NCBI RefSeq assembly: GCF_036885195.1
Contig: NZ_CP133656.1
Coordinates: forward strand, 1,178,001 to 1,242,000
DNA length: 64,000 nucleotides
Direction: 5' to 3'
Source: Pectobacterium cacticida
Lineage (GTDB): Bacteria > Pseudomonadota > Gammaproteobacteria > Enterobacterales > Enterobacteriaceae
A model generated the notes under the pieces. The model saw nothing but the letters and a program-made list of their open reading frames with translations, had not been told where the DNA came from and did no database searches. Positions 17,706 through 26,544 of the stretch are shown one piece after another (the stretch's first letter is position 1; every line of letters starts with the position of its first letter). A program made the translations under genes and the position numbers.

Positions 17706-18284
17706 ATGATGCAACGGGAAGACGTTCTTGAATATGCGCTTACTCTACTGGAGCAGCACGGATTCGCCATGACAACGCTGGATATGCTGGCGGAGAAAAT
17801 GGGGGTTACGGTAGAAGAACTGACACCATTCTGGCCGGATCGAGAGGCGCTGCTGTACGACTGCCTGCGACATCATAGTCAGCAGGTCGATACCTGGCGG
17901 CGTCAACTGCTACTGGACGACGAGAAAACCATTGAGCAGAAGCTACTGGCGCGCTATCAGGTGCTGCGTGAATCAGTGAACAAGCAGCGTTATCCAGGCT
18001 GCCTGTTTATCGCTGCGTGCAGCTTTTTCCCCGATATCAATCACCCCATCCACCAGATTGCGGAACAGCAGAAGCGAGCCTCTTACCAGTACACCCGCGA
18101 TTTACTGGAAGCGCTGGAAACCGACGATCCTGAAATGGTGGCACAGCAGATGGAATTGATTCTGGAAGGCTGTCTGAGCAACCTACTGGTCAAGCATCAG
18201 GCCGCCAGCATCGCCACCGCTCAACGCCTGGCTGAAGATGTCTTACGCTTCGCGTTGTGCCGCAAAAACGGCGCGTTGACCTAA
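17706..18284 (+). CDS. yjdC: YjdC, TetR-family regulator
   Basis: 192 aa. TetR N-terminal helix-turn-helix ([28 protein letters not shown]) and a ligand-binding C-terminal domain ([21 protein letters not shown]). It follows dsbD by about 40 bases behind GGAGGAGAC, as yjdC does in E. coli, so it is probably co-transcribed. Regulatory target not known to me. Confidence 0.92.
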   Translation: MMQREDVLEYALTLLEQHGFAMTTLDMLAEKMGVTVEELTPFWPDREALLYDCLRHHSQQVDTWRRQLLLDDEKTIEQKLLARYQVLRESVNKQRYPGCLFIAACSFFPDINHPIHQIAEQQKRASYQYTRDLLEALETDDPEMVAQQMELILEGCLSNLLVKHQAASIATAQRLAEDVLRFALCRKNGALT

Positions 18285-18521
18285 GCGAGCATGCCTACCC
18301 AAGCACATCACCTGACGAACCAACGGATACTGACGCAGCACCTCTCTCGCGCCAGCACCTAAAATCAGAACGATAACGCTTGCCACCACGCAGGCACCGA
18401 CCACCGCAGGTGAAGTGTTTTTAATATTATGGCGCTGGCTATTGGTTAAAATCAGGATATTCGTTGACCCCAGCGTTATCGAGGCGACAAACGCAAACAA
18501 CAGAAACTGCATCAAACTCAC
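18243..18521 (-). pseudogene. LysE-family exporter remnant
   Basis: The first 65 aa or so (MQFLLFAFVASITLGSTNIL; SPAVVGACVVASVIVLILGAGA) match the start of RhtB/LysE amino-acid exporters, which are usually about 200 aa. The frame then runs into unrelated basic sequence overlapping the 3' end of yjdC. A large C-terminal deletion is the simplest explanation. Confidence 0.6.
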
Positions 18522-18565
18522 AGGTCACTCCTTTTTATGAGCCCTGACTGTTTGAGTAAAATGAA

Positions 18566-18904
18566 TCAAGTAACTTTCGGGAGTAGATTCATACAAGCCA
18601 TGCAGCATATTGGATAGCCAGTGCTCGTCGAGGTTAAACCGCCATCTATTGGCGCATCACCGTCGTGAATTTCACCGGGTTCCAACAAGAAGGCATCGCC
18701 CGGACGACTCCACTGTCGCTTGCGCCGACAGTGGAACTGCTGCGTCCCCGAAAGGGTTATCCCCACAAGATAACTGTCATGCCAATGTGGATCGTAGGCG
18801 TGCCCCTCAAAATGTGCCTTAATCGTTTCAATTCCCGTATCTTTATGCTGGCGCAGTTCAAGCCAATCATTCGCCATTTCGCTTTCTCTTTTAGCTATTA
18901 GCAT
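18566..18904 (-). pseudogene. Truncated, frameshifted AraC-family regulator
   Basis: Residues 10-90 form the N-terminal cupin ligand-binding domain of an AraC regulator (FEGHAYDPHWHDSYLVGITL...RRKRQWSRPGDAFLLEPGEIHDGD). After GGL the matching sequence continues in another frame (LDEHWLSNMLHGLYES) and then stops; the DNA-binding domain is absent. With the neighbouring lysE fragment it represents a decayed AraC-LysE pair. Confidence 0.65.
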
Positions 18905-19048
18905 TTACTCTTTAACCGCGCGTATTTCTGGAAGATTTGTGTAAAAGCGTCAACAACTTTTCAGATTGCCGTAAAGTTAAGCAATTGGATGGTTTTTCCT
19001 GAAATAATGTTGACGATCAATTGGGATTAAGGTTTAATGCGCCCCGTT

Positions 19049-19124
19049 GCCCGGATAGCTCAGTCGGTAGAGCAGAGGATTGAAAATCCTCGTGTCCTTG
19101 GTTCGATTCCGAGTCCGGGCACCA
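19049..19124 (+). tRNA. pheU: tRNA-Phe (anticodon GAA)
   Basis: 76 bases with encoded CCA: acceptor GCCCGGA/TCCGGGC, D arm AGCTCAGTCGGTAGAGC, anticodon stem AGGAT-TGAAAAT-CCT with GAA, T arm GGTTCGATTCC. It lies beyond dsbD-yjdC as pheU does in E. coli. Its 3' end borders the ICE integrase, so it is the attachment site. Confidence 0.97.
19103..19124 (+). other. Presumed attL core of the ICE
   Basis: The tRNA-Phe 3' end is the boundary of element DNA, with the integrase gene immediately beyond. The direct repeat marking the other end is not found in the window, consistent with an ICE longer than 45 kb. Exact core length cannot be set from one end. Confidence 0.5.
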
Positions 19125-19257
19125 CTTGCATCAAAGCACGCTGGTTAAGAGTGAGAAACTTAACGGGCGGTTAATACAGGGTTCAGTCATAAAATCGTTC
19201 CTGTGCAGAGATAATCGAAAGGCTGCACTGTGAATGAGAACTGAAATCCTCAAGATA

Positions 19258-19285
19258 GGGAATCTGTTGGAGCAGATTCCCTTTC
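19258..19285 (-). terminator. Hairpin terminator at the integrase 3' side
   Basis: GGGAATCTG/CAGATTCCC with a 6-base loop, about 30 bases past the integrase stop. The T-rich flank (TTTCCT) is on the plus strand, so it may also stop transcription entering the ICE from the tRNA side. Confidence 0.5.
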
Positions 19286-19312
19286 CTCGTTCCCGCGTAT
19301 GTTTACAGTGAA

Positions 19313-20335
19313 TTACCCTACTGTCAAGTCATGTAAAACGGGTTGCGCATAAATATCCGTATGTAACGCCAGCTCTTTTTCCAGTGTCCGTCCCACGATT
19401 TCCATGTTTAGCTCGACATATTCCATTGTTGTGCTGACGTTTCGGTGACCCAGTAGATCCTTGACCAGCAGCAGATTTCGTTCCGGCGCTTTCATCAATT
19501 CCGTCGCCAATGTATGACGGAAACGATGTGCTGACACCAGAAATCCACAATCCCGGGATAATCGGTTGAAAAAAGATCGGAGGGTTTGCTGTGCTCTCTT
19601 TTCATCGTACTGATATTCCTCTCTATGTCGGTAAGATTTCATAAAACGGGTTACATCAAACAGAATGTCGGAGGGTTCTGCCCCTGCCAGTTTTGCTCTC
19701 GCCACTAGCGATGCCAGCCTCGCACGCAGTTGGCGCACTGCAGGGACGCGCCATTCTCGATGTGTTTTGCTTCCCTCCAGACGTAGCTCAATGTATCCCT
19801 CATCCAGATTGATATCCTGCAGCCTAATGTGTAGCAATTGATTCTGCCTCATCCCGGTGTAGCGAAGCGTATCGAGCACGGTGAGCCAGTACCAGGCGGG
19901 ATAAAGTGCGCATCGTTGCCCCCAGGTAGCATGAGGCTCTTCCTCTTCCATCCTCTGCATGAGGAGATAAATAGCGGTAAGTTGTTCACGCGTTAACGTT
20001 TTCTTCTTCTTTTTTTCTTTTTGAACGACCGTATCGTTAAATGGATTTTTATCCTGCTCTATTAAATTTCGTTCCATCGCAAAATTAAATATTGCCCGCA
20101 TATGAGCTACTTTATTATTCCACGTATGTGTGGATAAATTACGCTCTTTTAATAGATTCCTGCGCCATTTCAACACATCCCGCTGTGTTATCTGGGTAGG
20201 AAAAACAGACATACCAATAAATCGACTAAAAGCACTCACCACCTTCCGATAACTAATTTCTGTCGCCTCACGTAAATTATGTGAGAAAAAGTACTCATCA
20301 ACAATTTCATCCCAGGTCAGTGACTTACATAACAT
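19313..20335 (-). CDS. int: ICE tyrosine integrase
   Basis: 340 aa tyrosine recombinase. SAM-like N-terminal domain (VVSAFSRFIG...DVLKWRRNLL) and catalytic domain with Arg in LRYTGMRQNQLLHIRL, HRFRHTLATELMK, LLGHRNVSTTMEYVE (Tyr nucleophile). It is XerC-like rather than P4-like and is distinct from the other two integrases here. It sits next to tRNA-Phe and so is the recombinase for the large ICE. GGAAGG precedes the ATG. Confidence 0.93.
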   Translation of the reverse strand: MLCKSLTWDEIVDEYFFSHNLREATEISYRKVVSAFSRFIGMSVFPTQITQRDVLKWRRNLLKERNLSTHTWNNKVAHMRAIFNFAMERNLIEQDKNPFNDTVVQKEKKKKKTLTREQLTAIYLLMQRMEEEEPHATWGQRCALYPAWYWLTVLDTLRYTGMRQNQLLHIRLQDINLDEGYIELRLEGSKTHREWRVPAVRQLRARLASLVARAKLAGAEPSDILFDVTRFMKSYRHREEYQYDEKRAQQTLRSFFNRLSRDCGFLVSAHRFRHTLATELMKAPERNLLLVKDLLGHRNVSTTMEYVELNMEIVGRTLEKELALHTDIYAQPVLHDLTVG

Positions 20336-20420
20336 ATTTATTCCCTTCCAATAAAAAGCACAAAATTTACCTTTGCTGCATGCAGACTAAAAATGAGTCC
20401 GCTAATCAGATTGCCATGCC

Positions 20421-21968
20421 TCAAGGCAAGATCAATAATGCGCTATCGTCAGGAACACGGTTCCCCCGGTAAAGTGATGAAGCTTTAACCAGATAACCGT
20501 TAATGTTTTTATATGTCCCGGTTCCCGATGGACTGTTGTATATTTTGGCTTGCAGGAAACGTTTACCATCAGCAACGCGATGAATGCCTAGTCGCTCAAA
20601 TGATGACTGTAACGCGTTGCGTTTCCCTTTATTTCCCGTTTCCTTCTGAAACAAATAAAATATTTCGGGAACGCATAAAAAAACAAATCCAGCGACAATA
20701 TGAACACGGGAACCTTCTTCGTTTACCCGTATTTTCCCTTCAATTAAACCGGATGATAACCATTCCAAAAACACTGAACCTTTATTATTCTCATCGCGAA
20801 TAGCCTCGCTATTTTCTGGCGAAAAAATAGTTGTTACCTTTGACTCAGTTAACGTAATACACTCCTTTTCCTGTTGATTGCCTATTTCATCTGTAATAGC
20901 AGGTATTACATCAGGTACCTCTTCAGCTTCAGGAGCCGACATACCGTGAAATAGGCTTAGAAGCGCCTGAGTATCATCCGACGATGGAGTCGCTACGAGG
21001 TGTTCTCCATCTCCGGAGGATGGCGCGGTTTGGGGTAGCGGTTCCGTTTCTCCCGCAGAAACATCAGGGGCCATGACCGGTATCGGCTCATTACCGGTCA
21101 GCGAGCTTTCTGCTGAAGCGCTATCAGGCAATGCTGAGGTGAGGGCGGAAACCTCTAAGGGCTCCGACGGGAAAAGCGCTGCCGCTGCGTGTTCTTCCCC
21201 CGGTAGCGTCATTGACAACGGGCTATTGACTAACGGCGGGGCGCCACATTTTTCCGCTGCCGACTGTAACAGTTCATCAATCAGAGTAATGGTTGCGGGG
21301 CGGCTCTGCATCCGTTGAACCAGACAATCAAGCGCGTCAGGATTTATAGATAACCAGGGAAGCACTGAAGGGGGAAGTAACTGGCTGGCCAGCAGAGATA
21401 CTCTCCCTTGCGCACAAGATGGCGGCAATTTATCTATACAATGCCGAAATCGAAATGGCTTCCCAGGAATAGTCAATCCTGGCATCCAGCCTTCTCCGCC
21501 ATCCAGTTCCCCTTCCCACTCACAAAGAAGCGGCAAGTGATAGAATAAGGCTGACCAGAACACTACAGCATTCCAGAGTAATCCCTGGGCGGCTTGTTCC
21601 TCTGGCGGGATCCCTGGAGGCAGAGTTCTGCCCTTAGCCATTCTCACTGCATACGCGGTAAACTGTACCGTCAGATCACCAAACGCACCGGAATACGACC
21701 AATTCCCTTCTTCCGATGCGGGCAGGTTCTGAACTCGACTGAGCAATGAATACATCGGCGTCAGATAACACTGCCGATAAAATGTCGCTGGCAGCGAGTG
21801 ATTGTCGCTGAGCTGTTGGAGAAAGGTCCGACGTTTTGGCGACGTAATCAGCATGTCAATGGGATGTGGAAGATGATAGCCGGACGGGCAGACTGATTCA
21901 GGCGGCGTCGCTTCACTTCGGGGAATGTTATCCGTACCAACAAAAAATCTTTTTATTCGGTTGAACAT
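20421..21968 (-). CDS. traI: MobH-type relaxase homologue (TraI_2 family), active-site motif atypical
   Basis: 515 aa. N-terminal TraI_2 domain (residues about 30-230) and C-terminal TraI_2_C winged-helix region (FLEWLSSGLIEGKIRVNEEG...VHIVAGFVFLCVPEIFYLF), joined by a Pro/Ser/Glu-rich linker. MobH relaxases nick oriT to start transfer. In active members LPAS is followed by a His-rich HH...GGLLDH signature and a later HD; here residues 82-99 read LPASEEGNWSYSGAFGDL, and the HD region reads ALFYHLPLLCEWE. The metal ligands are therefore not evident. It may be a divergent subfamily or have lost nicking activity. Confidence 0.75.
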   Translation of the reverse strand: MFNRIKRFFVGTDNIPRSEATPPESVCPSGYHLPHPIDMLITSPKRRTFLQQLSDNHSLPATFYRQCYLTPMYSLLSRVQNLPASEEGNWSYSGAFGDLTVQFTAYAVRMAKGRTLPPGIPPEEQAAQGLLWNAVVFWSALFYHLPLLCEWEGELDGGEGWMPGLTIPGKPFRFRHCIDKLPPSCAQGRVSLLASQLLPPSVLPWLSINPDALDCLVQRMQSRPATITLIDELLQSAAEKCGAPPLVNSPLSMTLPGEEHAAAALFPSEPLEVSALTSALPDSASAESSLTGNEPIPVMAPDVSAGETEPLPQTAPSSGDGEHLVATPSSDDTQALLSLFHGMSAPEAEEVPDVIPAITDEIGNQQEKECITLTESKVTTIFSPENSEAIRDENNKGSVFLEWLSSGLIEGKIRVNEEGSRVHIVAGFVFLCVPEIFYLFQKETGNKGKRNALQSSFERLGIHRVADGKRFLQAKIYNSPSGTGTYKNINGYLVKASSLYRGNRVPDDSALLILP

Positions 21969-22043
21969 GTTTGCCTCCGGCCAGTAAGCGGCACAGTCTT
22001 AAGCGACTCACTGACAGGGGCAAGCTGAAACCCTTTCTGCATT

Positions 22044-23576
22044 TTAAAAATTATTTTCAATGCCGGGTAATTCGGGAAGAAGGGGACTGTCGATAAATGA
22101 CAGCGTATCGGCGATGTTAGGCTCTCTCTTGTCAGAGTGCTGTGCCTCAGTGAGATCATCGGACTCATTCTGTTCACAGAGTAGTTTAAGCAGCTCATTC
22201 CTGACCAATAACTTCCGGGCTCGGGTTGTCGCCACATACAGCAAATTGGTTTCATCTGTTCTGGCGTCTTCCGATAACAACGGATCGGTAATATCAGAGA
22301 AATCGTTGTTCAGTATCACCGTGTCCCATTCCAGCCCCTTGCTCCGGTGCGCCGTCGACACCACAACATCGGCGTCGTCCTCATTCGTCGTCGCTTGCTG
22401 GCGTAAAACCTGTAATTTTTGCGGCAGCGGGAAGTATTTATCTAACAGGCCAATCGCCTGATTCATTTCGACATCATTGGTTGCCTTGGCAATCGATTTG
22501 TACTCTTCAAAATTCCGGTATTCTCGGCCAAGACGTGGCGTACGCATTCGTTCAGGCATGTCGACTGAAAACCAGTACAAGTCTTCCAGCTCTTCCGTTT
22601 TATAACCTTCAATTCCCCCTACCCAGTATACGCGCTTCTCTTTCATGCTCTCGTAGAGCGCGGCACCAATGACGCCCGCCACCGTACGGCTGAGCACCGT
22701 GTAGCGCGAAACGTTCGCAGGCAGTCGATCAACCACATCGTCATCACCACCATTGCCGATCACCGGATGTGTTTCCTCCTGGCGCGCCAGCAAGACATTC
22801 GCCATTTCCGCAACTGCCGGGCCGAATCGAAAACTTTGCGTCAGCCACAAACGGTCAGCGCCTTCCAGTGCTGGCGCATTCAGCGCGTTATCTGCCCCGC
22901 GAAAACGGTAAATCTGCTGATGACGATCGCCAACCAGAACGACATTACAGCTCTGAGTGAGTACCAGCGAACTGATGACAGGATTGGCATCCTGGGCTTC
23001 ATCAAACAGGATCGTGTCCCAATGTTTTGACAAATCGGGCGCTGATAACTGGAACAGTTTCAGATAGGTATCATGCGTTACGGGGAACGTCGAGTCGATG
23101 CGGCTCATCTCACACCACAAAAATTGCGCCGCGCCCAATATCTTGTCAGCACCCAGTCCATCACGATCGTTCTCGTCCGGCAGATGTTCATGGCTGAGTG
23201 CCGGGGAAGCACTACACAGAAAATGGTTCAACGCGGATAATGCCGTTCTGGCCAGCACCCAGTGGCGGGTATTCAGCTTGCGGGCGATGTCGGTAATGCG
23301 CAAGTTGGGTGTTAATCTTGGCTTAAAATGCTTACCAAATTTCATCCAGGCCAGTTGATGAGAGGTCTTACATTCAACGTTGAAGGGGAATTTACGCTCC
23401 GCTTCATCACGAACAGCACGATTGTAGGCGAGGTACAGCATTCTGCGTTCAGGATTGGCCTGTGCGTAGCGAATCAGTGTTGTCGTTTTACCCGTGCCAG
23501 CAAACGCGTTAACGACCAGATACTGCCCTTTCCAGTTGATAACGGCGGATTGCTCTGCCGTATCCGAGTAAGCCAT
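22044..23576 (-). CDS. UvrD/Rep-like superfamily 1 DNA helicase
   Basis: About 510 aa from the ATG preceded by CTGGAG. Walker A AFAGTGKTTT, Walker B LFDEAQDANP, motif III GDRHQQIYRFRGA, motif V STAHRSKGLEWDTVI, motif VI LLYVATTRARK: a complete SF1A helicase of the FBH1-like type. It probably unwinds or remodels DNA during ICE transfer or replication. Located between the relaxase and the theta-subunit homologue. The longer frame to 23648 lacks a good start signal. Confidence 0.9.
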   Translation of the reverse strand: MAYSDTAEQSAVINWKGQYLVVNAFAGTGKTTTLIRYAQANPERRMLYLAYNRAVRDEAERKFPFNVECKTSHQLAWMKFGKHFKPRLTPNLRITDIARKLNTRHWVLARTALSALNHFLCSASPALSHEHLPDENDRDGLGADKILGAAQFLWCEMSRIDSTFPVTHDTYLKLFQLSAPDLSKHWDTILFDEAQDANPVISSLVLTQSCNVVLVGDRHQQIYRFRGADNALNAPALEGADRLWLTQSFRFGPAVAEMANVLLARQEETHPVIGNGGDDDVVDRLPANVSRYTVLSRTVAGVIGAALYESMKEKRVYWVGGIEGYKTEELEDLYWFSVDMPERMRTPRLGREYRNFEEYKSIAKATNDVEMNQAIGLLDKYFPLPQKLQVLRQQATTNEDDADVVVSTAHRSKGLEWDTVILNNDFSDITDPLLSEDARTDETNLLYVATTRARKLLVRNELLKLLCEQNESDDLTEAQHSDKREPNIADTLSFIDSPLLPELPGIENNF

Positions 23577-23751
23577 GCCCGTACTCCAGGATGAAAAATC
23601 ATGCCCGTACAGTGCGGAAAAGTATGTTTTACCGCCATTAAAAACCAATTCTTCACTCTGGAAATTTTTAGATCCGTGAATAGGGTTTCCCCCAGTTTTT
23701 TATCACTCTGCGCGCTATAAAAATGGCTTCATTCATAAAAAGGCAAAAGAG

Positions 23752-24147
23752 ATGACAGAAGAAATAGCCAGCATATTGGCAAGCGCAGCAATTCCTTCAT
23801 CAACCACATTCATTCCATATCGCTATAGCGATGATGATAAAACCATATTAGAAATAATCGATGAGGCGACAAAAATCGCCGTCAAATCCTCTCTGGCAAT
23901 AAAATTCTTTCAGCTAATTAGTGCTATTCCTCATGCTCTACAGGTTGATGGTCATTGCAACGATGAAACCTTGTATAGCACTGCATTACTTGGCATTAGC
24001 ATGAGCGAATCACTAAAAATAATCGAGATCACATCCCAAAAAGATAACAACTTGACCGTACAAGAAATTAGCATTTTGAAAAAAATAATAGAGCATGCAA
24101 TACAAAATCAGGCCGATTACATTACCGCATTCATTCCCTTAAAATAG
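23752..24147 (+). CDS. Hypothetical protein (131 aa)
   Basis: Plus-strand gene between minus-strand ICE genes. Mainly helical and soluble, with segments ILEIIDEATKIAVKSSLAIK and EISILKKIIEHAIQNQADY. No recognised family, no signal peptide. Ile/Ser-rich and apparently more AT-rich than the neighbouring helicase gene. The ribosome-binding site is weak (AAAGAG). Confidence 0.5.
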   Translation: MTEEIASILASAAIPSSTTFIPYRYSDDDKTILEIIDEATKIAVKSSLAIKFFQLISAIPHALQVDGHCNDETLYSTALLGISMSESLKIIEITSQKDNNLTVQEISILKKIIEHAIQNQADYITAFIPLK

Positions 24148-24209
24148 CGAAAGGCAGTAAGATCACGGCTAGTCATAAAATTCACTTAATTTTTAACATG
24201 AAGTCAACA

Positions 24210-24464
24210 TTATCTCTTGCCGTTATCTTCTGCCATCTTTTGATATATCGGGTCAGTACCACGGGGATATTGTTTACTTATTTCTCTGTAATGCGCAACA
24301 CGTTGGCGAAAATACTCACGTAAGTGCTCAGGCTGCTCTCTCTCAATCTGCTCTGCGATAACAGGCAAATTAAGACGTTCTTTGTAGGCTACGCCTGATG
24401 CAGCCAAATCAACGTTCACTTTATCCCGCTCTTCTCGCGGCAAATCCCCTAAATTGTGCGTCAC
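24210..24464 (-). CDS. holE: DNA polymerase III theta subunit homologue (HolE/Hot-like)
   Basis: 84 aa, GTG start behind GGCAGGAG. It aligns with E. coli HolE along its length: [25 protein letters not shown] and [15 protein letters not shown] versus the HolE segments [20 protein letters not shown] and [15 protein letters not shown]. Theta binds and stabilises the epsilon proofreading subunit in the replicase core. Phage P1 carries a similar extra copy (Hot). The element-borne copy suggests influence on host polymerase or epsilon stability during ICE replication or transfer. AGGAGAAACC occurs twice upstream. Confidence 0.85.
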   Translation of the reverse strand: MTHNLGDLPREERDKVNVDLAASGVAYKERLNLPVIAEQIEREQPEHLREYFRQRVAHYREISKQYPRGTDPIYQKMAEDNGKR

Positions 24465-24535
24465 GGTTTCTCCTGCCTGATCCTAATTGGTTTCTCCTAA
24501 TATACTTCATTTTCCTCGGAAGATTCGTTTCCATA

Positions 24536-24564
24536 GCAAAAAGCACCCCCGAAGGAGCGCTTTC
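24536..24564 (-). terminator. Terminator of the leader-containing accessory operon
   Basis: On the minus strand AGCGCTCC-TTCG-GGGGTGCT followed by TTTTTGC: a UUCG-capped stem and U-run directly after the stop at 24570. It ends the long operon that starts near 34.1 kb. Confidence 0.75.
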
Positions 24565-24569
24565 TGTTT

Positions 24570-25496
24570 TTAAGCTGCCAATTGATGAACGTCCCCCATT
24601 GGCTGAATAATGTTATTTAACTGCGATACCACATACTCTGACTCTTCCCTAATCCATTCAATAGCATCGTCAACCACGGCGTAATAATCAGAAGCATTAG
24701 GATGATCTGGTTCGTTCACTTCCGCATCCCCGGTAAAACTGGCCATCACCACACCATTCCTGTAGACAATATCAGCACGGAACATCACCGGCACATGAAT
24801 GCCCGCCGCTACCGTATTGACATACGGGGTCAGAAAGTCATCCTCAAACTCCATGATGTCGATGTCGTCAATGGGTTGCGGAGCCATATACAGACGTATC
24901 TCTCCAGCATCACCACACCATCGGCGTATCCGTCGCGCCTCAAATGTGCAGTTGCTGACAAACTGCGTCAGCGTTTCTGCACACTGATAAGAAACATCAC
25001 GCAACGATCGCTCCAGGTGATCCATAAACCGAAACCAGTAGCGTTCACTCTGCCGAAACTGTGCCAACGTGATGTATTCCTCAGGAATGCTGTCGCGTTG
25101 TCCAGAGGCCTCACGAAACGCCGCTTCATCCAGTTCGTAGAGAGGCATGATGTCAGCGCGCAGCAACTGGTCGGTTCGACCACTGATTTGCGGGTGAACC
25201 CGGGGAAGATACAAATACCCATGATCTACCCCGTTACCATTAGCCAGCCAGTTCGTGGCGTTTATCCACAACGTCAGAACTTTTCGGCTACGTTCACGCT
25301 TAGCGTCGTCTGTATCAAGGCGTGCCAGCAGGGTTTCCATCACGGCCGTCAACTGCTCGTTTTCAAACAACGTTTGCGTATTAACGTAAGTAATACCGGC
25401 GTCAACATCCAACTGCCAACATATATCGTCATAATCCGGCGCGTAACCTAATGCCCGCTGATACGCTTGTTGAATATATTCATGAATAATGCACAT
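24570..25496 (-). CDS. Hypothetical ICE protein, distant paralogue of its upstream neighbour
   Basis: 308 aa, soluble. No recognised family. It shares a scattered pattern with the 298-aa product encoded just upstream: VLTLWINATNWLA...RVHPQISGRTDQLL here versus ILTLWILGLDALA...RTSPESSGRVDCLL there, plus similar position of YYAVVDDAIEWIREE versus YGEVVRQAIAWLRDE at the C-terminus. The pair looks like an old tandem duplication. Last gene of the operon, preceded by a complementary-arm leader. Confidence 0.6.
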   Translation of the reverse strand: MCIIHEYIQQAYQRALGYAPDYDDICWQLDVDAGITYVNTQTLFENEQLTAVMETLLARLDTDDAKRERSRKVLTLWINATNWLANGNGVDHGYLYLPRVHPQISGRTDQLLRADIMPLYELDEAAFREASGQRDSIPEEYITLAQFRQSERYWFRFMDHLERSLRDVSYQCAETLTQFVSNCTFEARRIRRWCGDAGEIRLYMAPQPIDDIDIMEFEDDFLTPYVNTVAAGIHVPVMFRADIVYRNGVVMASFTGDAEVNEPDHPNASDYYAVVDDAIEWIREESEYVVSQLNNIIQPMGDVHQLAA

Positions 25497-25560
25497 TGTG
25501 TACTCCTGTCAAAATGAGGGATGGCAGGAGGCCCGCAGGGCGTTCCCCCTGCCGGGTAAA
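25497..25560 (-). promoter_or_regulatory. Leader hairpin 1 with anti-RBS arm
   Basis: Minus strand: ACCC, then stem GGCAGG...CCTGCC (25523-25553), whose 3' arm contains CTCCTG (25525-25530). This is exactly complementary to the downstream ribosome-binding sequence CAGGAG (25503-25508), so the 3' arm could pair with either the 5' arm or the RBS. Confidence 0.65.
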
Positions 25561-25573
25561 GTTAAGTAATAAG

Positions 25574-26470
25574 TCAGGCGACCAGACGTAACGCGGGCGC
25601 CGGTGAGTCGTTATCGAGTTGCAGACGTCGACGTTCGTCACGCAGCCAGGCGATTGCCTGCCGCACAACCTCACCATAGTCTGCCACTGTCAATCGGTTC
25701 ACATTCGCGACATCGTTCTGAACGGAAAAACGGCCAATGATGGCGCCATTGTGGTAATGGATCCGGCTCTCCAACGCAACGGGATATATCTCGTTGCGGC
25801 AAACCCGTTTGACATACTCCACCGGATCTTCAGGCTTGTTCATCTGCTCTGGGTCAACTGCCCCCAGATTCACCGAGATAAACCCAAAATCCGTGTCAAA
25901 CCGTCGGACAACCCGTTCATCAATGTCACAACGCCGTTGCAATGTGGCCAACTGCGCCACACAGTGCTCGCCCGTTTGTGCCAACGCTCGACTCAGCCAG
26001 CATTCAAACCGAGACCAGTGCCGCACTGTGTGTGCCAACTGCGCGCGAGGGATGACATCAGCAGTATGTCGCTCGCCCTGTGCCGTCAGTTGGATAAAGT
26101 CGGCATCCGACAAATCCAGTAATGCCGACGGATCGCCTGGTAGCAGACAATCAACCCGACCACTACTTTCCGGAGACGTTCTCGGTAACAGCCGTGTATT
26201 ACCACTGGCTGTGGCCAGCGCATCCAGCCCCAAAATCCACAAGGTCAGAATACGCTCACTCAGTTGACAACGCGCCCGTAGTTGGCGATTGCCCGGAATG
26301 CTATCGAGCATAAACTGCATGATCGGTAACAGCCGAGGGCTGTGAAACACGATATCCGTGTTCAGGTAATCGCGCAGGTCGTTACTGATATCGGCCTGCC
26401 ACTCCTCCGGATGCAGGAAGAGGTTCATGTGTTTCAGGTAGATCTGTTGAATAAACTGCTCAGTCAGCAT
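25574..26470 (-). CDS. Hypothetical ICE protein, distant paralogue of downstream gene
   Basis: 298 aa, soluble, no known domain that I recognise. Begins MLTEQFIQQIYLKHMNLFLH; contains CQLSERILTLWILGLDAL and SSGRVDCLLPGDPSALLDL, echoed in the 308-aa product of the next gene. Its ribosome-binding site is contained in a small hairpin (see leader 2). Role unknown; conserved-looking pairs of this kind in ICE accessory operons could form a heteromer, but that is conjecture. Confidence 0.6.
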   Translation of the reverse strand: MLTEQFIQQIYLKHMNLFLHPEEWQADISNDLRDYLNTDIVFHSPRLLPIMQFMLDSIPGNRQLRARCQLSERILTLWILGLDALATASGNTRLLPRTSPESSGRVDCLLPGDPSALLDLSDADFIQLTAQGERHTADVIPRAQLAHTVRHWSRFECWLSRALAQTGEHCVAQLATLQRRCDIDERVVRRFDTDFGFISVNLGAVDPEQMNKPEDPVEYVKRVCRNEIYPVALESRIHYHNGAIIGRFSVQNDVANVNRLTVADYGEVVRQAIAWLRDERRRLQLDNDSPAPALRLVA

Positions 26471-26535
26471 CGACGTTCCTTACAAATAAAGTAAGGGCGC
26501 TTCCCCTTCCGGGAGAAACGCCCGGTTGGGGTTAA
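26471..26535 (-). promoter_or_regulatory. Leader hairpin 2 with anti-RBS extension
   Basis: Minus strand: AACCCCAACC, stem GGGCGTTTCTCCC / GGGGAAGCGCCC (26495-26523). The sequence continuing from the 3' arm (CCTTAC, 26491-26496) is complementary to GTAAGG (26478-26483) containing the Shine-Dalgarno core, forming a second hairpin over the RBS. Confidence 0.6.
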
Positions 26536-26544
26536 ATTGTTATG

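Noticed and set aside
22044..23648. Full 534-aa version of the helicase
   Set aside because: The first 24 codons lack a start signal; a good RBS precedes the ATG at 23576.
24702..25451. 249-aa plus-strand ORF
   Set aside because: Antisense shadow of the 308-aa gene; no ribosome-binding site and low-quality protein composition.
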